Source of the DNA: Centroberyx gerrardi
Lineage: Eukaryota; Chordata; Actinopteri; Beryciformes; Berycidae
Reading direction: 5' to 3'
Length of the DNA stretch: 64,000 nt
Assembly: GCF_048128805.1 (NCBI RefSeq)
Contig: NC_136012.1
Span: 27,706,582 to 27,770,581, forward strand
Of this stretch, positions 36,311 to 49,467 are shown piece after piece. Position numbers and translations under genes: made by a program. Numbering within the stretch: the stretch's first letter is position 1; each line of letters begins with the position of its first letter. The notes beneath the pieces are model-generated. The model searched no databases. It had not been told where the DNA came from and saw only the letters and a program-made list of their open reading frames with translations.

Positions 36311-37102
36311 ATGGCGTCTGGTGAGTAGCTGTGCATTTGTGCGAATATTGTAAAGATACTAAAACATTACCTTATTTTTATACCAACTAAACCTGTCGGC
36401 AGGTAACAAATTGTACCTGCTACAACATTTACTGCTGTTACGTTTCTCCACAAACCGCATCCGGCAGATATTTGATGCCTCCGCTAACATTACATAGCAA
36501 ACGTTAGCTGAAAAAAGTCCTGTTTTGCTTTATTGGAGTTTGGAGCTCGAGTTAGCATCATCTCTACTGCCACAACAGTGTTCATAATGTAGCAATTAGG
36601 GTTTGATTAATGTGGGTTTTTGATATTTAATACCCCAAAATCCAAGTATTCAGTGTTTCTTGTCAGGGTGGAAAAGCCTCTGAAATAGCATTTAGACCAT
36701 AACGGGACACTAAAACTCTCCACTGAAACCTGGGACACTACTACTATTACTACTACTATTACTACACTGCTACTAGGCTACTACTACTGCTACTACAACA
36801 ACTACTACTATTATTACTATCACTACTACTACTACTAATAAGAAAATATTCACGAATACTTGTGTAGAATCTGATCAAAATGTCTCATTAGAATCAGTTC
36901 TGGTTAAGTTCTTCTCATAGACAACCAGTGTAGTATTGATCAATCCTACAATAAATATGGAATCAATCAAACTGCATCATATACATATATCCAATATGGC
37001 CAGAGTCTAACCCTAACACCTGTATTTCCTCTTTTTCTTGTTTCATTGCAGGGAGGCAACCAATCGTATCCTTCAAGCTAAACAGCAATGTGGAGCCACA
37101 GT

Positions 37103-37157
<55 letters not shown>

Positions 37158-40087
37158 CTCTCATTTATCCTTGACTGTGTCTTCCTCAGCTGTCGTCCGC
37201 TCCGCTGCAGGTTCTCCTCTACCTCAACAGCTGGTATTTTGCAGCCTTCTTCCTGGCAGAAGTTCTCATGTTCGTCTATAAAGGTCTGGAAGCCGCAGCC
37301 ACACTGCTGCAGTTCATTTGCATTTAGTTGCATTGCGTTTCTGCATGAAGCATGAACCAGGCTTTAGACCCCCCGCTCCTCCAAAAGCACCAACAGGAAG
37401 ACTAATTTTTTATTACATTACATTTACATTATAGCAGGGCTGCAACTAATGATTATTTTCATTATCGATTAATCAATTATTTTTTAGATGAATCATTTAG
37501 TCTATAAAATGTCAAAAATACCCATCACAAGTTCCCAGAGCCCAAAGTGATTCTTCAAATTTCTTACTTAGTCTGACCAGCAGCCAAAAATGTTAGAATG
37601 AGATGAAACAGAGAAAAGCAGCAAATCTTAGCATCTGTGAAGCTGTAACCAGCAAATGTTTGGTATTTTTACTGAGAAATGACTGAAACGAATAATCAAT
37701 TATCAAAATCAGAATTGATTAATTTTCTATGGTTTGACGAATTGATTAATTAAGTAATTGATTAATCAACTAATCGTCTCAGCACTACATTCTAGACATT
37801 GAGCTGACACTCCTCTGCAGAGTGCGACAGTAGGATAAAGGATGCTTCGTGCTTCATGTGCAGACACGCGGCGGAGTGTCAAGTTTTCAGGAACGTAGAA
37901 AAATAGTCTTGTTTTTAACTTGATGACAGATGTGATCCTGGTGAAAACACAAACATCAAACTGGAGATGACTGTGTTACAGTGTGTGTTGCAGACAGAGA
38001 GCGTCCTGACTGACCTGAGGTCTGCTGTGTGTCTGCAGGAGTTTTGCTGCCGTACCCGTCTGATAACCTGGTGCTGGACGTGGTGCTGCTGCTGCTCTTC
38101 CTCGGCCTGGAGAGCCTCCGCATCTTCTATGGTGAGTGCAGGGCTGGCCGATAATTCAATATTATGGTTTATCATAATATCAGTGGAATCATATGGTGAT
38201 TTTGGGATATCATGACACAATTCTGCTGTCTGAACTGATGATAACAAGCAAATTTTATTTAAAAACTAAATGAGACAAAATGAGATTTGGTAGGAATATT
38301 ATTTATTTAAAAATGTCAGTTTTGTTTGACATCACACCTAACATTACCATATATTAATTTGATTATTTAACATGTGATTTTGCATATGTGAGCCATATTA
38401 TGATGTATATTGATATTGAAAAAAATCCTTATGATATATGATGTTATATTGATTTCAACCATATCGCCCAGTCTGACCTGACTCATCAGAAACTTTCACA
38501 GAATCTGATGGCTGCAACTAAAGATTAGTTTCATTATCGATTCATCTATCGATCATTTTTTCAATTAATCATTTAGTGTATAAAATGTCAAAAGTAATGA
38601 CAAATGCCCATCACAGTTCCCAAAGACCAAAGTGATTCTTCAAATTTGAACGAATGAGATGAAACAGAGAAAAGCAGCACATCTTTGCATCTGTGAAACT
38701 GTAACCAGGAAATGTTTGGTATTTTTACTGATAAATGACTAAAACGATCAATCAGATATCAAAATTATAATCAATTCATTTTCTGTCGATCAACTAATCA
38801 ATTAATCAACTAGATACGAGCACTGCCTTCAGTCTGTCAGACTGTTTCTGTTACATTTTCTTTGTCTCTGTATGTTCTACTGCTGTCATTTGGCAGCTCT
38901 GCATAAACTGTTAATTCATGTTTTTATGTAGTTTGCGATAACTATAAAGATAACTATGAACTGTAACGATACATTGTTGCTCAAGCATTCACACCACAGC
39001 GATATCGTCTTATTTAAAAAAATATATAGTTATAGTCATCATTTTGGATGTTTATAGTTGTAGTGGGAACACAGACATTCTATTTACTTATAACGATTGA
39101 AATCTTTTTATATGTATAGTTATCTTTATAGTTATCGTTGTAGATGTGGATGGGTGTTAAGCCTGTAGTAAGGTGTGTGTGTGTGTGTGTGTTGTGCAGC
39201 CTGGAAGGGGAACCTGTGTGAGCGCAGCCTGGCCTCCAGCCTGTCGCTGCTCGTCCTGCTGCCCTGCGCTGCGCTGGCTGTTTACTACCTGCTGCTGCAG
39301 ACCTTCGTCCTGCGGCTGGAGTTCCTGCTCTGCTGCGTCCTGCTGTGCTTCCACAGCCTGGAGCTGCTGCTGGGCCTGCTGGGCCTGTCCGCCTTCTCCA
39401 GGTACAACAAGAGGAGACATCTGCTGCTGCCCGGTGTGGGCCAGTGGAGGAGAGAGTACTAGAATGTCCTACTCAAGTAGAAGTACTGTTACTTGGCTGA
39501 TATTTTACTGAAGTAGCAGTAAAAGTACCGGTGTAAAAATCTCCTTCAGTAAAAGTAAAAGTGTCTGATTTAAAATGTCCTCAGAGTAAAAGTTCCTGAG
39601 TTCCTCTTTAGAACAGAGAACGTTGTTAGCTGTGATCTTTTCCATGTGATTCTAAAAGGAGAGAGGTCAGAGTTCAAACTAGATTCTTTTCACTGGAAAC
39701 ATTAGAAATGACAAAATAAAGTGCAGAAACAAAGTAAAGTCAGATTCCTCTTCTCACTGTGAATGGATCCACAGTTTGTCAGTTTCTGTTGATCCAGTTT
39801 CTGTTGCTGATGGAGAGACACAATCTGTTCTGTGATGGATGGGATTTAAAAAGTAGTGATGGACAAAACTGCAGGAGAAATGTACTTAAAACGTAACTTA
39901 AAAATAAAATTACTGACTTTAAAAAAATACTCAAAAAAGCAACTCAGTTACAGTAATGTGATTCCACCTCCCTCCAGTCTCCCTGCTGTATCCCTAGTAT
40001 CTGTAGTTAAATCTATAAATATTGAAATTCAAACTTTTTGTGTTTTTTCCCTTCTTTTTTTGTGTTTGTAGGTCGAAAGTGTATTGA
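36311..40087 (+). CDS. tmem216: Transmembrane protein 216 (ciliary transition zone)
   Basis: Tetraspan protein of the ciliary transition-zone (MKS/tectonic) complex. Exons: 36311-36320, 37052-37065 (14 nt), 37190-37283, 38039-38131, 39200-39401 and 40072-40087. Phases agree, giving 142 aa versus about 145 in human. The start MASGRQPILSSAPLQ parallels human MAPRGKRLSSTPLE, and KGVLLPYPSDNLVLDVV and YYLLLQTFVLRLE are family signatures. There are four hydrophobic segments at about residues 14-36, 45-66, 80-100 and 108-130. The end FSRSKVY requires the small last exon, whose acceptor has a strong T-rich tract (tttgtgtttgtag). If the exon 5 donor is skipped, the frame runs to 39462 and adds 22 residues ending RREY; I judge that less likely. 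A polyadenylation signal aataaa is at 40206-40211. Confidence 0.9.
36598..36735 (+). mobile_element. Dispersed repeat (family H) fragment
   Basis: Contains gggacactaaaactctccac and tgaaacctggg. The same words recur at 49735-49965 and, in reverse, at 2270-2350 and 60710-60760. It is a diverged interspersed repeat of unknown class. Confidence 0.55.
37103..37155. repeat. (CT)n microsatellite in tmem216 intron 2
   Basis: Pyrimidine run shortly upstream of the exon 3 acceptor (cttcctcag at 37181-37189). The intron is only 124 bp. Confidence 0.95.
37435..37790 (+). mobile_element. Family F interspersed repeat, copy 1
   Basis: Begins gggctgcaactaatgattat and ends near 'aactaatcgtctcagcac'. The core words gtcaaaaatacccatcac and 'ctgtaaccagcaaatgtttg' are shared with 38511-38826 (same strand) and 59785-60118 (opposite strand). 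This is a widespread fish DNA-element type. Confidence 0.75.
38139..38475. mobile_element. Family E hAT-type MITE starting 8 bases after a splice donor
   Basis: Reverse-oriented relative of 28400-28737: begins gggctggccgataattcaat and ends accatatcgcccagtc. The tmem216 exon 4 donor is at 38132, so the insertion lies just downstream of it. Confidence 0.72.
38511..38826 (+). mobile_element. Family F interspersed repeat, copy 2
   Basis: Same vocabulary as 37435-37790 (gctgcaacta, tttagtgtataaaatgtcaa, ctgtaaccaggaaatgtttg). It lies in tmem216 intron 4, next to the family E element. Confidence 0.75.
39456..39850 (+). mobile_element. Family G interspersed repeat, copy 1
   Basis: Starts about gtactagaatgtcctactca and runs to 'ctgttctgtgatggatggg'. 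An inverted copy lies at 62300-62690. It starts inside the tail of the alternative tmem216 reading frame, so that read-through stop (TAG at 39460-39462) comes from, or borders, the repeat. Confidence 0.75.
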
Positions 40088-40211
40088 AGCAGAGAAATCC
40101 GTTGTGACTTCACCTTAAACATCGAGAAGAAATCAACAGCAGGCTTCATATTCACCTCAGATGTACTAAAATGTACAAAGTTTTCCTCTGTTTTTTTTGG
40201 TTGTAAATAAA

Positions 40212-41090
40212 GATATTGTATATTTTTCTAATATTCAGATTTAGGAGTTTAGTATTGAACACTTTTTACTGTTGGTTTTGTACAGGCTGTTTGCACTCAT
40301 GCAAACATGGTAATAAACTGTTTTATGAGACTGTTGGACTTCAATTCTGTTTTATTCAGTGGAATGATTTTATTACACAGCAGAAACTGAATCGGTTTTA
40401 TTCACAATTTATAATGATCAGTCTTCCTATGTGAGGTCAGAGGTCAGAGGTCTTCATGCCAGAAATAGATTCCAAATATTTTTCTCAGTCAATTAAAACC
40501 AAATGAAAAAGGGGTTTTGTGTTCATTAATTTAGATTGTGAACGCTAAAAAATGAACATCTTTATAAAATTTTGGTAAGTTGGGTGGGGATCTGAAACAT
40601 AAACAATGATGTCAAAGAGTGAGATATCAATACCTGAACCCCTTTCTTTTATTCGGGAATATTTTTGATATTATGTCCAAAAGAGTTCACTGTAAATATA
40701 ATTACAAAGTAAGAGTTCAATAGGTTCTTGTTCCGCTGTAGAAAAGCTACATTTACGTGAGAAATATATTTGGACACGGTATTATTACAAGGAAAACACT
40801 GATGAAGAATTTTATACGAGACCTCTTTCACTTTTATTGTAATTATAATGGACAGACAACAAACAGGATCCGTTAATAATAAGTTAAAAAATAATTAGTT
40901 TTACTAGTTTTCCCATTGGCAGATATCTATTATTGACAAAATAATTTGGCGTTAGTAGTTAGCCGTTTGCTATGGCTAATAGAACAGGCAGTTTTGAACA
41001 GATCTAGTTATGTAATTATTGTAATATCGTAATAATCTTATTAAAAAAATATCGACACGCTACTAGAGACTTTTATTTTGTTTGACGCTG
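40212..41090. other. Intergenic DNA between tmem216 and the matrin-like gene
   Basis: After the tmem216 polyadenylation signal there is AT-rich sequence with no coding exon. Nothing recognisable apart from a short gaggtcagaggtcagaggtc triplication near 40434. Confidence 0.5.
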
Positions 41091-41251
41091 CCCCGGAAGT
41101 ACTTGGTTAGCTTCTGGCCACAGTTGACCTAGCTTGGAATAACTGTCTCTATTTGCTGTTAATTTCTTTCTCATTAACATAATTCCTATTAGTTACTATT
41201 GCTTATTAGCCTTATTAGGCGACTGGGCAATTTCTTTGATAAATATTTAAG
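41091..41251 (+). other. Candidate noncoding first exon and promoter of the plus-strand matrin-like gene
   Basis: A donor of good quality (atttaag then gtaagg) ends at 41251. Its natural partner is the acceptor ending at 42205 (gtctacag), which leads into the coding exon. An ETS-like ccggaagt lies at 41094-41101. The exact start is unknown. Confidence 0.45.
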
Positions 41252-42239
41252 GTAAGGCCGTTTCTGAAGATGTCATCCTGTTTACCGTTATCTGTTATTA
41301 TTAGCTAACTTTACTGTGATGCTAAGTTGGTTAGCTCGCGTTAGCCAACTGAAACTGAGAATAAATTCTACGGTTTAAGTTACATTTTAAAATAACGGTA
41401 ACGTTAAGGCTCTGGTGTTGTCTGTGGTTTCATCTGGTAAATGACAAAAATCGAGTTTGACGTTACATTGACTCATATGCTAAACTATTTTAGTGATTTT
41501 TCGGTTTCCCTCTTTTACAGCAACGGAACGAAAAACCGCTAAAATATTCTCATAATATTACCATAGTGGTTTACAGTGTGTGACTGTGGTGCACAACAGT
41601 GAGTTTATAGTGAACTTATCGTGCTTTGTGGTATTTTTATGTCGTATGGTATCAAAACATTCCTATAATATTCCTATGTTGACATGCTAGTATCATAGTA
41701 ATCCTATAGTCTTTTTTTTTATTATTATTATTATTTTTATTATTTTTTATTTTGATTACTATTAGAATTTCTATGGTATAATTCTTGACCTGTATAAAGC
41801 TGCGTGTTGTTGTGACACTTGTATGGTATCCTACATGCACTACAGTTCTTTTTTGTAAGGGGACACACAATTAACTTCTCATTTTTCCTTAAAACCTGCA
41901 TTTCATGTTTTGATAGAAGTGGAATTGTGTTTGAATTTTGCCGTCTGTGCCTCCTGCCTTGATTTCTGTTAACAAAGACCATCAGCCCCCTTGCATTTAG
42001 CTGTCATATTCTCTCTTCCTCACTTTCCATAGAGAAAAAGAGAGCACGGCACGGCATGTGTTGCCCTGCGTTCAGATGCCATGTTGTCAGCTGTAGCCCG
42101 ACATATTCTACAATCTTAGGATATACCCTATCATCAAAATTCTCTAATTCTCTTCTCTTTAAGCCATTTTTTACATCTCTCTTCCCCGGCAACCTCTGTC
42201 TACAGAAACCCAGTGCGTCTCTCCACAGCTCCTCCCATC

Positions 42240-45200
42240 ATGTCTCACTACCCGTACAGACGAGCGCCGCCCGCCGCAGACTCCCGGCCCGACCTGGGAA
42301 CTTACAGCTCGTCAGATCACTATCGTCCCTCGGCAGACCACGACTTTTACAGGCAACCTCACGAGCCGCCGTCTCACTTGGCATCCTCCTCTTCCTCCTA
42401 CCCGTCGTCTTCCTCCTCCAGAGCCTCGGGGGAGCCGTCGTTCTCGGCCGTGAGGCCGGACGGCGCTCTCAGCCTCCTCAGCAGCTGCGGTTTGGAACCG
42501 GACGACCTGGCTGTGCTGGCTGAGCTACCGGAGGACGTCCTGACCATTGAGTCGCTGCCCCGCCTCCTGGAGGAGATCAAGGGCAAGAAGGGTGCGAGCG
42601 AGCCTTACCCTTCGTCCTCCTCTCGTCCTGCCGGCTCAACCCGCCTGCCTGCAGCCAGGCCCTCCGGCGGCGAGTGGGATCACCTTCGCAGCCGGCCTGT
42701 GCAGTATCCACTGGACCACGCCTTCATAACGCCCAAGCCCCTCCCACCAGAGCAGGTTCAGGACTGGCAGGACCGCTGGGGGAATCCCAGGAAGACCGGT
42801 GCCGGAAGCTACAAGCCCTCCTCTAGTGCAGAGCCGCCACCATTATCATCACCATCACCATCACCATCATTATCATCATCATTTTCCAACTACGTAGTGG
42901 ACTACGACCACAGAGGAAGGCCTACTGAATATGGTAAGAAAGGGAGAGACGGCGGTGCGGTTTCCATGTATGACCGGCCCTCTTCCAGCTCAGCGGCAGC
43001 AGGGAGCGGCGACAGAAAGCCTTCCCGCTTCTCTCAGCCCAGATCAGCTGATTACAGGTTTGCGCCTTCTCCTGAGGAATACCGGCCCAAAGCTCGGGCA
43101 GAGCGCCGCGAGTCGGACGCTTCCTACAACAAGAAGAGCGGCGGCGGCAGGCTCAACACGGCGCTCAAGATGCCCTCCAAGAAAGCGGCGCTCGACTTCC
43201 ACGGGACGTCGCCGGCGGTGTTCCCGTACTCGTGCTCGCTGTGTGATATCACTGTTCTGTCGGAGAAGGTAAGTACCTCCATCTTTCCTTCCTCTTGAAT
43301 CTCTCTGCATTCCTACCAGAGTCTGAGGGGGCGGGGCTTCCCCGACTTCAGGGCGGGGTGGGAGGGGCAGGTACTACTCTTCCTCACTCATCAGTCTTTA
43401 TACAGCTCATCATTTGGCTTCTGGGTGCGGAGGGACGGCAGGTACGTTGATGCTCTGGCTGGACTGGAAACTGTGTTTCCCAGAAGCTCTGCTGCCTGAG
43501 TGACAGTTCAGTCTTTACATGCTTTGCTGTTTGTGTTGCAGTTCTGGGTTCAGCACATCAACGCGCCTCAGCATGCAGACAGACAGCTCACCCTGCTCCA
43601 GCTGTAAGTTTGAAGGCCAATTCAGATTTTCATTCCAACCAAACACTGCAGCAGCTGATTTCACTGATTAACACACTGAGTCTGAATTCCTCTCCGCCCA
43701 TCAAGCTCCAGCTGCTGCTAAAATTTGTCTTTGGCGGATAAAACAGTAAAGGTTTACTTTTTGAGACGATAACATTTGAAAGCCTTGGTTATATACAGTC
43801 TTTGGTCATGTTTTCTTAAATTTTGTCCCTGCTGGCCACCGTACACTCTCTCTGATTGTGAGCCAATCAAATCAAAGCAAAACAATGGCTCTGTATCAAA
43901 TAGGCTCCTGATTGGCTGCCTGTTACGCTGCTCTACACAAAGTGGTAGCGTCTAAATTTCCTGGATGTTAACTAGCCTAACGTTTGTAGAAACTTAATGT
44001 TATTCCAAAGTGGTGACACACAGCAGGTGGGAGGCCACTAAGAAGAAAAAATAAAGACCAAAACTAAAGAAAACTTAGTATAAATCTGCCCTTGCCTCTT
44101 TATTGAACGGAATGAATATTTGTTGCAATAGATGCAACAAATATTCCTGTAACCCCAGAATAATCATGGATGAAAGAGAAGTTCTGGGGAAAAATAAGAT
44201 CATAGTAGAAATGGTTCTCCAAGCCACTGTCACTTTTGACTTTTTGAGCTGAAACATCTCACCCTTCAAAATGACTTGTTCGATTTTCAAAGTCACGCAC
44301 AGAAATAGTAGTTAGAATCATATTTACTTCGGTTTACAACTTGTTGGCCTTCTCTTTCACCCCCTAAAACCATTGGCCTTTCTAGTGTTAAATCAGGTAG
44401 AGAAGAATAGTAATGTAATAATAGTGTAATAATTACGTTTTTATTTGTTGCCTTTTAGATTTGTGTGAATTGGACAAGAGTTTAAGGACTTTACGTCTCT
44501 TTCTTGATGTTCATTCAAGCCGCTTTTACCTTGTTGTGGTTTTCATGGCTCTGTTGTCTTCACGTCTCTTCTGCAGGTTTCCTGACTGGGACTGTCGCAT
44601 GGAGACAGCCAGCAGGTCAGTTTACGACACACTACATGTCTTATCTCACTAAATTTTCTTGGATTAAACATCAAGTGTGCGGTCTGTACAGTACACGCAC
44701 ATTTTAGCTGGCAGGTGTTTTGTTGATGAGGCTAAGCTAGATGTTATGACAGAGCAATGTGTCAAATAAAATCCATCCTGTCATTCAAGGGACGACCACC
44801 AACCGGAGAAGCCCAAGGATGAAGGAGCGCCCGCCCAGCAGCCCCAGACAGCCAGTCAGTCAGCCAGCTCTTGTAAAGCTATTTAATTGGTCTTTCTCTG
44901 TGATGTTCATGTCATTGTACTCATTATTATCGTGCTAACTGCTTTTTTTGTCCCACAGATCCACAGCCGAATAGAAAGCAGAAAAAGAAGGTACTGAGAA
45001 CTAAACCCTCTAGACTCCTCTATAAACACTTCTGTAGATTTGGTTCTTCTCCAGTGAGTTTACCTGAACACTAACTCATGTCTTGTGTTTTTACATGTCA
45101 TCAGTCTGGAGGCAACAGCAAAGTGGTTTGTGTGAAGTTTCCAGCCCATTCTGTGGATGAACAGCACCTGAGGAAGTTGACTGAACCATTTGGGAAAATA

Positions 45201-48200
45201 GTGAAAGTCATCATGTTTCCTTCCTTAGTAAGTCGAGTTCATTTTCTACCACGTTTGAACATATATTAGTGATACACACCCAAATATTTATCCATTTTAA
45301 TACAGTATGTATATGGTGTTGTATGGTTTCACATGTTAAAGGTTTAACGAGAAGCAATAACCTCATAACAATAATCTCAGGAGAAGCAATAATCTTTTTT
45401 GTTTTTTTTGTTTCTCAATCTGTTCAGATTGACTTCACTTTCAGATTATTTTTGTTCATTTTTTGTTTTTGTTTCTTAGTAATGCAGAATATAAAAGTGT
45501 ACAGCAGGTGTTTGGGCACCCGGGCCCCCCTGCCCTGCACACACCTTGTTAACATGATATCTCATGTAAACCCATCCAGGCGTTTGTGGAGCTGGGCTCC
45601 AGCGATCAGGCCAAGGACCTGGTGAAGTACTACACCAGCTCCCCTTCCTCCGTACAGGGGGAAAACATCACCTTCTACATCTCCAACACCTTCAACTTCC
45701 TCCAGGTAAACACTCATCCAGCCAGCGGTCAAAATCAACTCATCAGACTGAAGGGAAAAGTTTTCTAAAACAAATAATACTCAGATCATTTTTCTGTCCT
45801 GTCACTGTGGTACATGGTGACAGGACGTTATGTTGTCATGTTGGTGTCAGGCTGTTTGTCTGTGTGTTGACACATTCTTCTGAACACAATAACTGAAGAA
45901 TAACACATGATAGAAACTTCATACTGACACCATGGGTTCCCTTTATACAGTAGATGATGGGATTAGATTTTGGAGCACCTTGCTGCATATATTTGGAAAA
46001 TTTCCTGTCCTGTTTCACTGTTTTACCAGCAGAGTATGACTTCAGAATGACAGTTTGTTATCTACCAAAGTTGTTGGTAGAGTACACCAAAACAACCACA
46101 GCCATAATTTAAGAGCATTTGGCTGACGGTAACTTCCCACCCTGGGTTCACTTTCACGATTTTACCATCCAGCTAGATGTTTAGAATAAAACTTGACTCC
46201 AGATGAAGGTTTGTTACCTTGTTTTAAAAGCCAGAAATCTTGGTCTCATCTCACTGGTATTGATCAACAACCCATCAACCCCTGCAGATACAGTATATTA
46301 TGGTCATTTTGTGCTATAGGGAGAAAAAACCTTACTTATTGCCCCAACCAACATGTATATTGTAAAGTGGTTATGCGGTGTGTTTCCTCCCAGAGTTCCC
46401 GGGTGTTGAGCTTCACTCCCGCTCCGTCAGGAGACGACGGCCGCTCCGACCTCCTCAGCATCGCCAAGCGCTTCGGCTCGCCGCTCTACACGCTGTTCCT
46501 GCCTTCCATGGTGAGATCCAGATCCACCGCACCGCACTACAGCTCCGCTTGTTGGTGCAGTGATGAACCCACTGTGGTAGAAAACACGAAGAAGAGAACA
46601 TTTACTAATCTGTGCAGAGTCATGGAATTTCTGGAATATCGTGGGTATTTTTAGCAGTGTATTCCAGACAGGGAAAGTCATGGATTTCAGGGAGTTTGCT
46701 GAATGGGTACAGTAATATAGCAGAATGTAGCCTATTTTCAAACTTGGTTTCACACCTTCATTGCATTAGCTGGTTTTCACACTGAAAAAAACATGAACAA
46801 ACCAGGAAGGAAAACAGTTTCAGGTCATGGAAGTGCTTGGACTTAGCTCTGCAAAGTCATGGAATTTTACATCATGTGTGTAGGTGAGATTAAAAACCCC
46901 AAGGAACCTCTAAAAAATATTCACCTCATAGCAAACCAGAGAAGAAGGAAAGATATTAAGCAAAACAAAAGTAAAGATCAAAATTAAAAAATGATAAGAA
47001 AAGGCACAGCTGAACTGGATAACAGAATCTAAAACAGATTACAACACAGTGGAGCAACAATAAGATGCATGGAATGATAAGGGAATTGAGTGAAATATGA
47101 AAAACAAATCACATTGACATTGTCTGCTTTGTTTCTTTCATCTTTGTAAATGCAATATAACATTAACTTTCTCGTTATTTTCTCAGGCGTTTGTAGAATT
47201 GAAAGACGCTGCAGACGCTCAGAAGCTGGTTGACTATTATTCAACAAACATCCTGAGGATAAACGGTGACATTATAAAGGTCACCTACTCTGGAGAATAC
47301 AACACCCTCATGTAAGTATAATGTCTTCACTTTGTGACGTTTTCCCGGTATTCATAACATTTAGGATATCTTTATCTCTGCTACTAGCACTTTGATATTC
47401 AGTCTAAATGTAACTAGTGTGATGGATTCTCATATAATACCGATGTATCGATGACCTGTTTATCGGCTGATTGTCACTAGTGTCTGATTGATCCTTCCTG
47501 TCCTGTTCTGTCCTGCAGGCGGGTTTCATCAGCCAAGAAGTACGAAGAGGAAAGTTCTCCAACCAAGAGGACGAGGAGTCCCAGTCCGAGGAGGAGAGAC
47601 GAGCCAGCATCTTCCAAGAGGAGGAGGAGTGGAGAGAGGGAGGAGAAGGAGGTGAAGAGAGAAGGGAGTGAGAGGAGAACCAGGTCGAGGTCCAGCGATA
47701 AATCCAGTGATAGATCCTCCAGGGACAGCAGATCCAGAGAAAAGACCGTGGAACCGGACAAAACTCGGCAAATTAGTAAGAAAATACAAACTTACTGGAC
47801 AGCAAACACTGGAACAGGGGCTCCATTGGACCCAGTTAAACCCCATTAGATCCCATTAGATCCCATAGAGAACCATTGGACCCAAGGAACCCCATAGGAT
47901 CCAACCAGCCATCCTTATGCTTTCTCTCAATGTGTTAGCTGCTAGTAAGTTTGATAAGATAAGATTGCACTTTATTGATCCCCTGGGGGAAATTCAGGTG
48001 CCGCAGCAGCAATTGGCAGAAATTAAGCTATTTAAGGTATTTAGGTATTAAGTTATTCCTCATTTTGTTTGGGACCCACTCAAACCACCTCGGAGACCCC
48101 TGGTGGTCCCTGGACCCCACTTTGAGAGCCACTGATATACAGGACTTTCCGGCTAATTCCAGCTACGTTCTCTCTTGCCGACAGAAACCGAGTCCAAAGC

Positions 48201-49373
48201 CGACGAACCAGCGGCTCCCAGCTCCTCCAAACCTGAAACCAGCCAGAATGCACCGATCAAGGAGGAAGCAGTGTGAGTTTTTACATTTGTTGTGGCTGTC
48301 GAAATGGTCTTTCATTTCATTTAGAGCAGTCATTTCCAATCCTGGAGCAGTTTAACTCTTAGTTGGGTTGGTTTGGACGTATAAGAACACGGCAATCGGA
48401 TGAGACGACGTTTAAAGTCCAAATTAAAAAAGTAACGAGAGCTAGAAAAGTCCAAGACATCAGAAAATGGTCTGGACACCGGACTCCAGTTCCATGACTG
48501 AACCGATGGGTAAATGCAACAAAGCGGCAACTCGTCCCCTGATTTTAGACCAAAGCAGATGGACTATAGGTTTGTAAATGCCTGTGAACTAAACTCCCTG
48601 AAACCCACAGGTCGTCCGGGGAGGAGAGCGACATCGAGGGGATGGAGGTGATCGGAGAAGACGGAGAGAATCTGGAGGACCAAGATATGGAGATTCTGGA
48701 CAACACCGACGGAGAAGAGGAGGAAGAGGAGGAGGAGGATGCTGCTGCTGAGGAAGACGGTCCAGCAGAAACGACCGACTCTCCTGAGCAAGGTAAACAT
48801 TTAAACTATGATGAGTTGTTTCTGAAAGGTAGATGCTAAACAAAAGCTAGCAAGCTAGCATTGCCTGGAAAAATAAACTGAAAACAAAATTGAAAGTAAA
48901 TCACAAAACTTTTATAGTTCAAGAGAAGGAGATGAAGAGGAAGGAGGCCGGTGATCAGGAGAAAATTGTGAAGGAGGAGGAGGAGGAGCAGGAGGGAGAA
49001 AGGAGGGAGGAGGGTCCAGAGAAGGAGGCGACGTCTTGGATCAAGATGGAGGAGGAAGAACCAGAAACCAGCAGAGAACCAGTGGAGAATGAAGAGACGC
49101 AACCAGAGGAAGACGAGGTAGAGAGAGACGGCGCAAACCCGTTTCACAGTCAGAAAACCCTCATGTAAATTTCAATGTATCTTAAATAAAGGAGCTGTTG
49201 CACACTTAGATGTATCATCCTTCATCAGGATAGACCCAAGGAGCATTTCTTCTTCATGTCAAACATTTTTATAAAAGACCAAGAAGTAGATTTTTCTTTT
49301 TTTACCCCCAAGTTTCTGGTTTTCTGGACACACAACTCCCATTCACTTCAAATTTAGAGTTCCATTCCTAATC

Positions 49374-49467
<94 letters not shown>

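Noticed and set aside
42213-42239. Upstream extension of the matrin-like start (to 42213)
   Set aside because: The codon at 42213 is GTG, not ATG; the first ATG in frame is 42240.
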